From contig DEHG01000079.1 in assembly GCA_002351795.1 (NCBI GenBank), forward strand, positions 39,334 through 52,313: DNA of 12,980 nucleotides, in the 5' to 3' direction. The position numbers were made by a program, and so were the translations under genes. Below the pieces are notes generated by a model, which saw nothing but the letters and a program-made list of their open reading frames with translations, was not told where the DNA came from and ran no database searches. Source of the stretch: Ruminococcaceae bacterium UBA2806 (lineage in GTDB: Bacteria > Bacillota > Clostridia > Oscillospirales > Acutalibacteraceae). Every line of letters starts with the position of its first letter. Position 1 is the stretch's first letter. This document shows, piece by piece, positions 12,567 through 12,980 of this stretch.

Positions 12567-12968
12567 TTATGTCAAGCCTAATTTTTCCATAAGGGCGGCT
12601 TGAAGAACAGCGGAGAAATTAATGTGGTTCTTTTCTGCTGCTGTGTTGAGCCATGACGGAATGGTGCAGTTTTTGCGGATCGCCTTTTTTCCATATTTTT
12701 CACTGTAACTGTCCATGTCAAGAACAATTGCATTTACAAATTCACCGTCATTTTCAATTTTAATGTCGGTTATTTTTGAGGACTTTGGAACAGGATTTCC
12801 GTCCTCAAGTTCGTCAAGTACCCAGCCTGACGCTGCATCAACCGCCATTTCAATGGATTCCGTAAGATCTTTGCCCTGAGCTACACAACCCGGCAGATCA
12901 GGAAAAGTTATACAATAGCCGTCTGATTTCTCAAGCGGTGTAAAGTATGCGGGATAAACAAGTTTCAT
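12567..12968 (-). CDS. hicB: HicB-family antitoxin
   Basis: A 133-residue antitoxin-type protein. The N-terminal HicB domain (about 1-65) has 'YPAYFTPLEKSDGYCITFPDLPGCVAQGKDLTESIEMA', a degenerate RNase-H-like fold that normally blocks the HicA mRNA interferase. The C-terminal 40 residues ('KKAIRKNCTIPSWLNTAAEKNHINFSAVLQ') form a ribbon-helix-helix/Arc-type DNA-binding domain used for autoregulation. GAGGT at the very edge of the window provides the ribosome binding site before the ATG at 12966-12968. No hicA lies downstream (12359-12566), so the toxin, if present, is upstream, beyond 12980 on the minus strand. Orphan HicB proteins are also known, so an active toxin-antitoxin pair is not established. 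Confidence 0.88.
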   Translation of the reverse strand: MKLVYPAYFTPLEKSDGYCITFPDLPGCVAQGKDLTESIEMAVDAASGWVLDELEDGNPVPKSSKITDIKIENDGEFVNAIVLDMDSYSEKYGKKAIRKNCTIPSWLNTAAEKNHINFSAVLQAALMEKLGLT

Positions 12969-12980
12969 TGTGATTACCTC

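Overview
The window reads as chromosome of a low-to-mid-GC Gram-positive anaerobe of the Clostridia, most likely Oscillospiraceae close to Ruminococcus. The grounds are the clostridial order rpoZ-priA-def-fmt-rsmB-rlmN-prpC-pknB, a cotJABC spore-coat operon, frequent ATA and AGA/AGG codons, and AAGGAG-type ribosome binding sites. The genus is inferred from gene order and protein style; no 16S or species marker is present.

Region 1 (1-9912, + strand) is one long, tightly packed housekeeping cluster. After the tail of an unidentified gene come rpoZ (RNA polymerase omega), priA (replication restart helicase), def and fmt (deformylation and formylation at the N-terminal methionine), rsmB and rlmN (rRNA methylation), then prpC and pknB (a PP2C phosphatase and its PASTA-domain Ser/Thr kinase). 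rpoZ/priA and rlmN/prpC overlap and the other gaps in the rpoZ-prpC run are 24-39 bases; only the 160-base prpC-pknB gap is larger, and it holds hairpins and a weak possible promoter. The kinase carries a C-terminal extension of about 200 residues beyond its three PASTA repeats. The rsgA-rpe genes that commonly follow pknB are not here.

Region 2 (9913-10861) is accessory. It has a hairpin terminator or leader, a small DUF1294 membrane protein gene (+), an imperfect 26-bp hairpin repeat whose right arm recurs exactly near 12.5 kb, and a convergent gene (-) for a small four-helix, ferritin-like protein of unknown function.

Region 3 (10862-11313) is a gene-free stretch of about 450 bases between the ferritin-like gene and cotJA. 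It is rich in structure: a strong + strand terminator-like hairpin with a T7 tail, a candidate three-way-junction fold, further hairpins, a TATAAT box and tandem 7-base repeats. No coding gene is supported in it.

Region 4 (11314-12358) is the cotJA-cotJB-cotJC operon (ATGA overlap, then a 2-base gap), encoding a spore-coat module whose third product is a manganese-catalase-type protein with its dimetal ligands intact.

Region 5 (12359-12980) holds a palindrome and weak terminator after cotJC, a promoter-like sequence followed about 75 bases later by a good intrinsic terminator (possible small RNA), one half-copy of the dispersed repeat, and a HicB-family antitoxin gene (-) whose hicA partner is not inside the window.

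No dramatic new system is evident. The best candidates for novelty are the structured cotJ upstream region, the possible small RNA after cotJC, and the kinase's extra extracellular domain.
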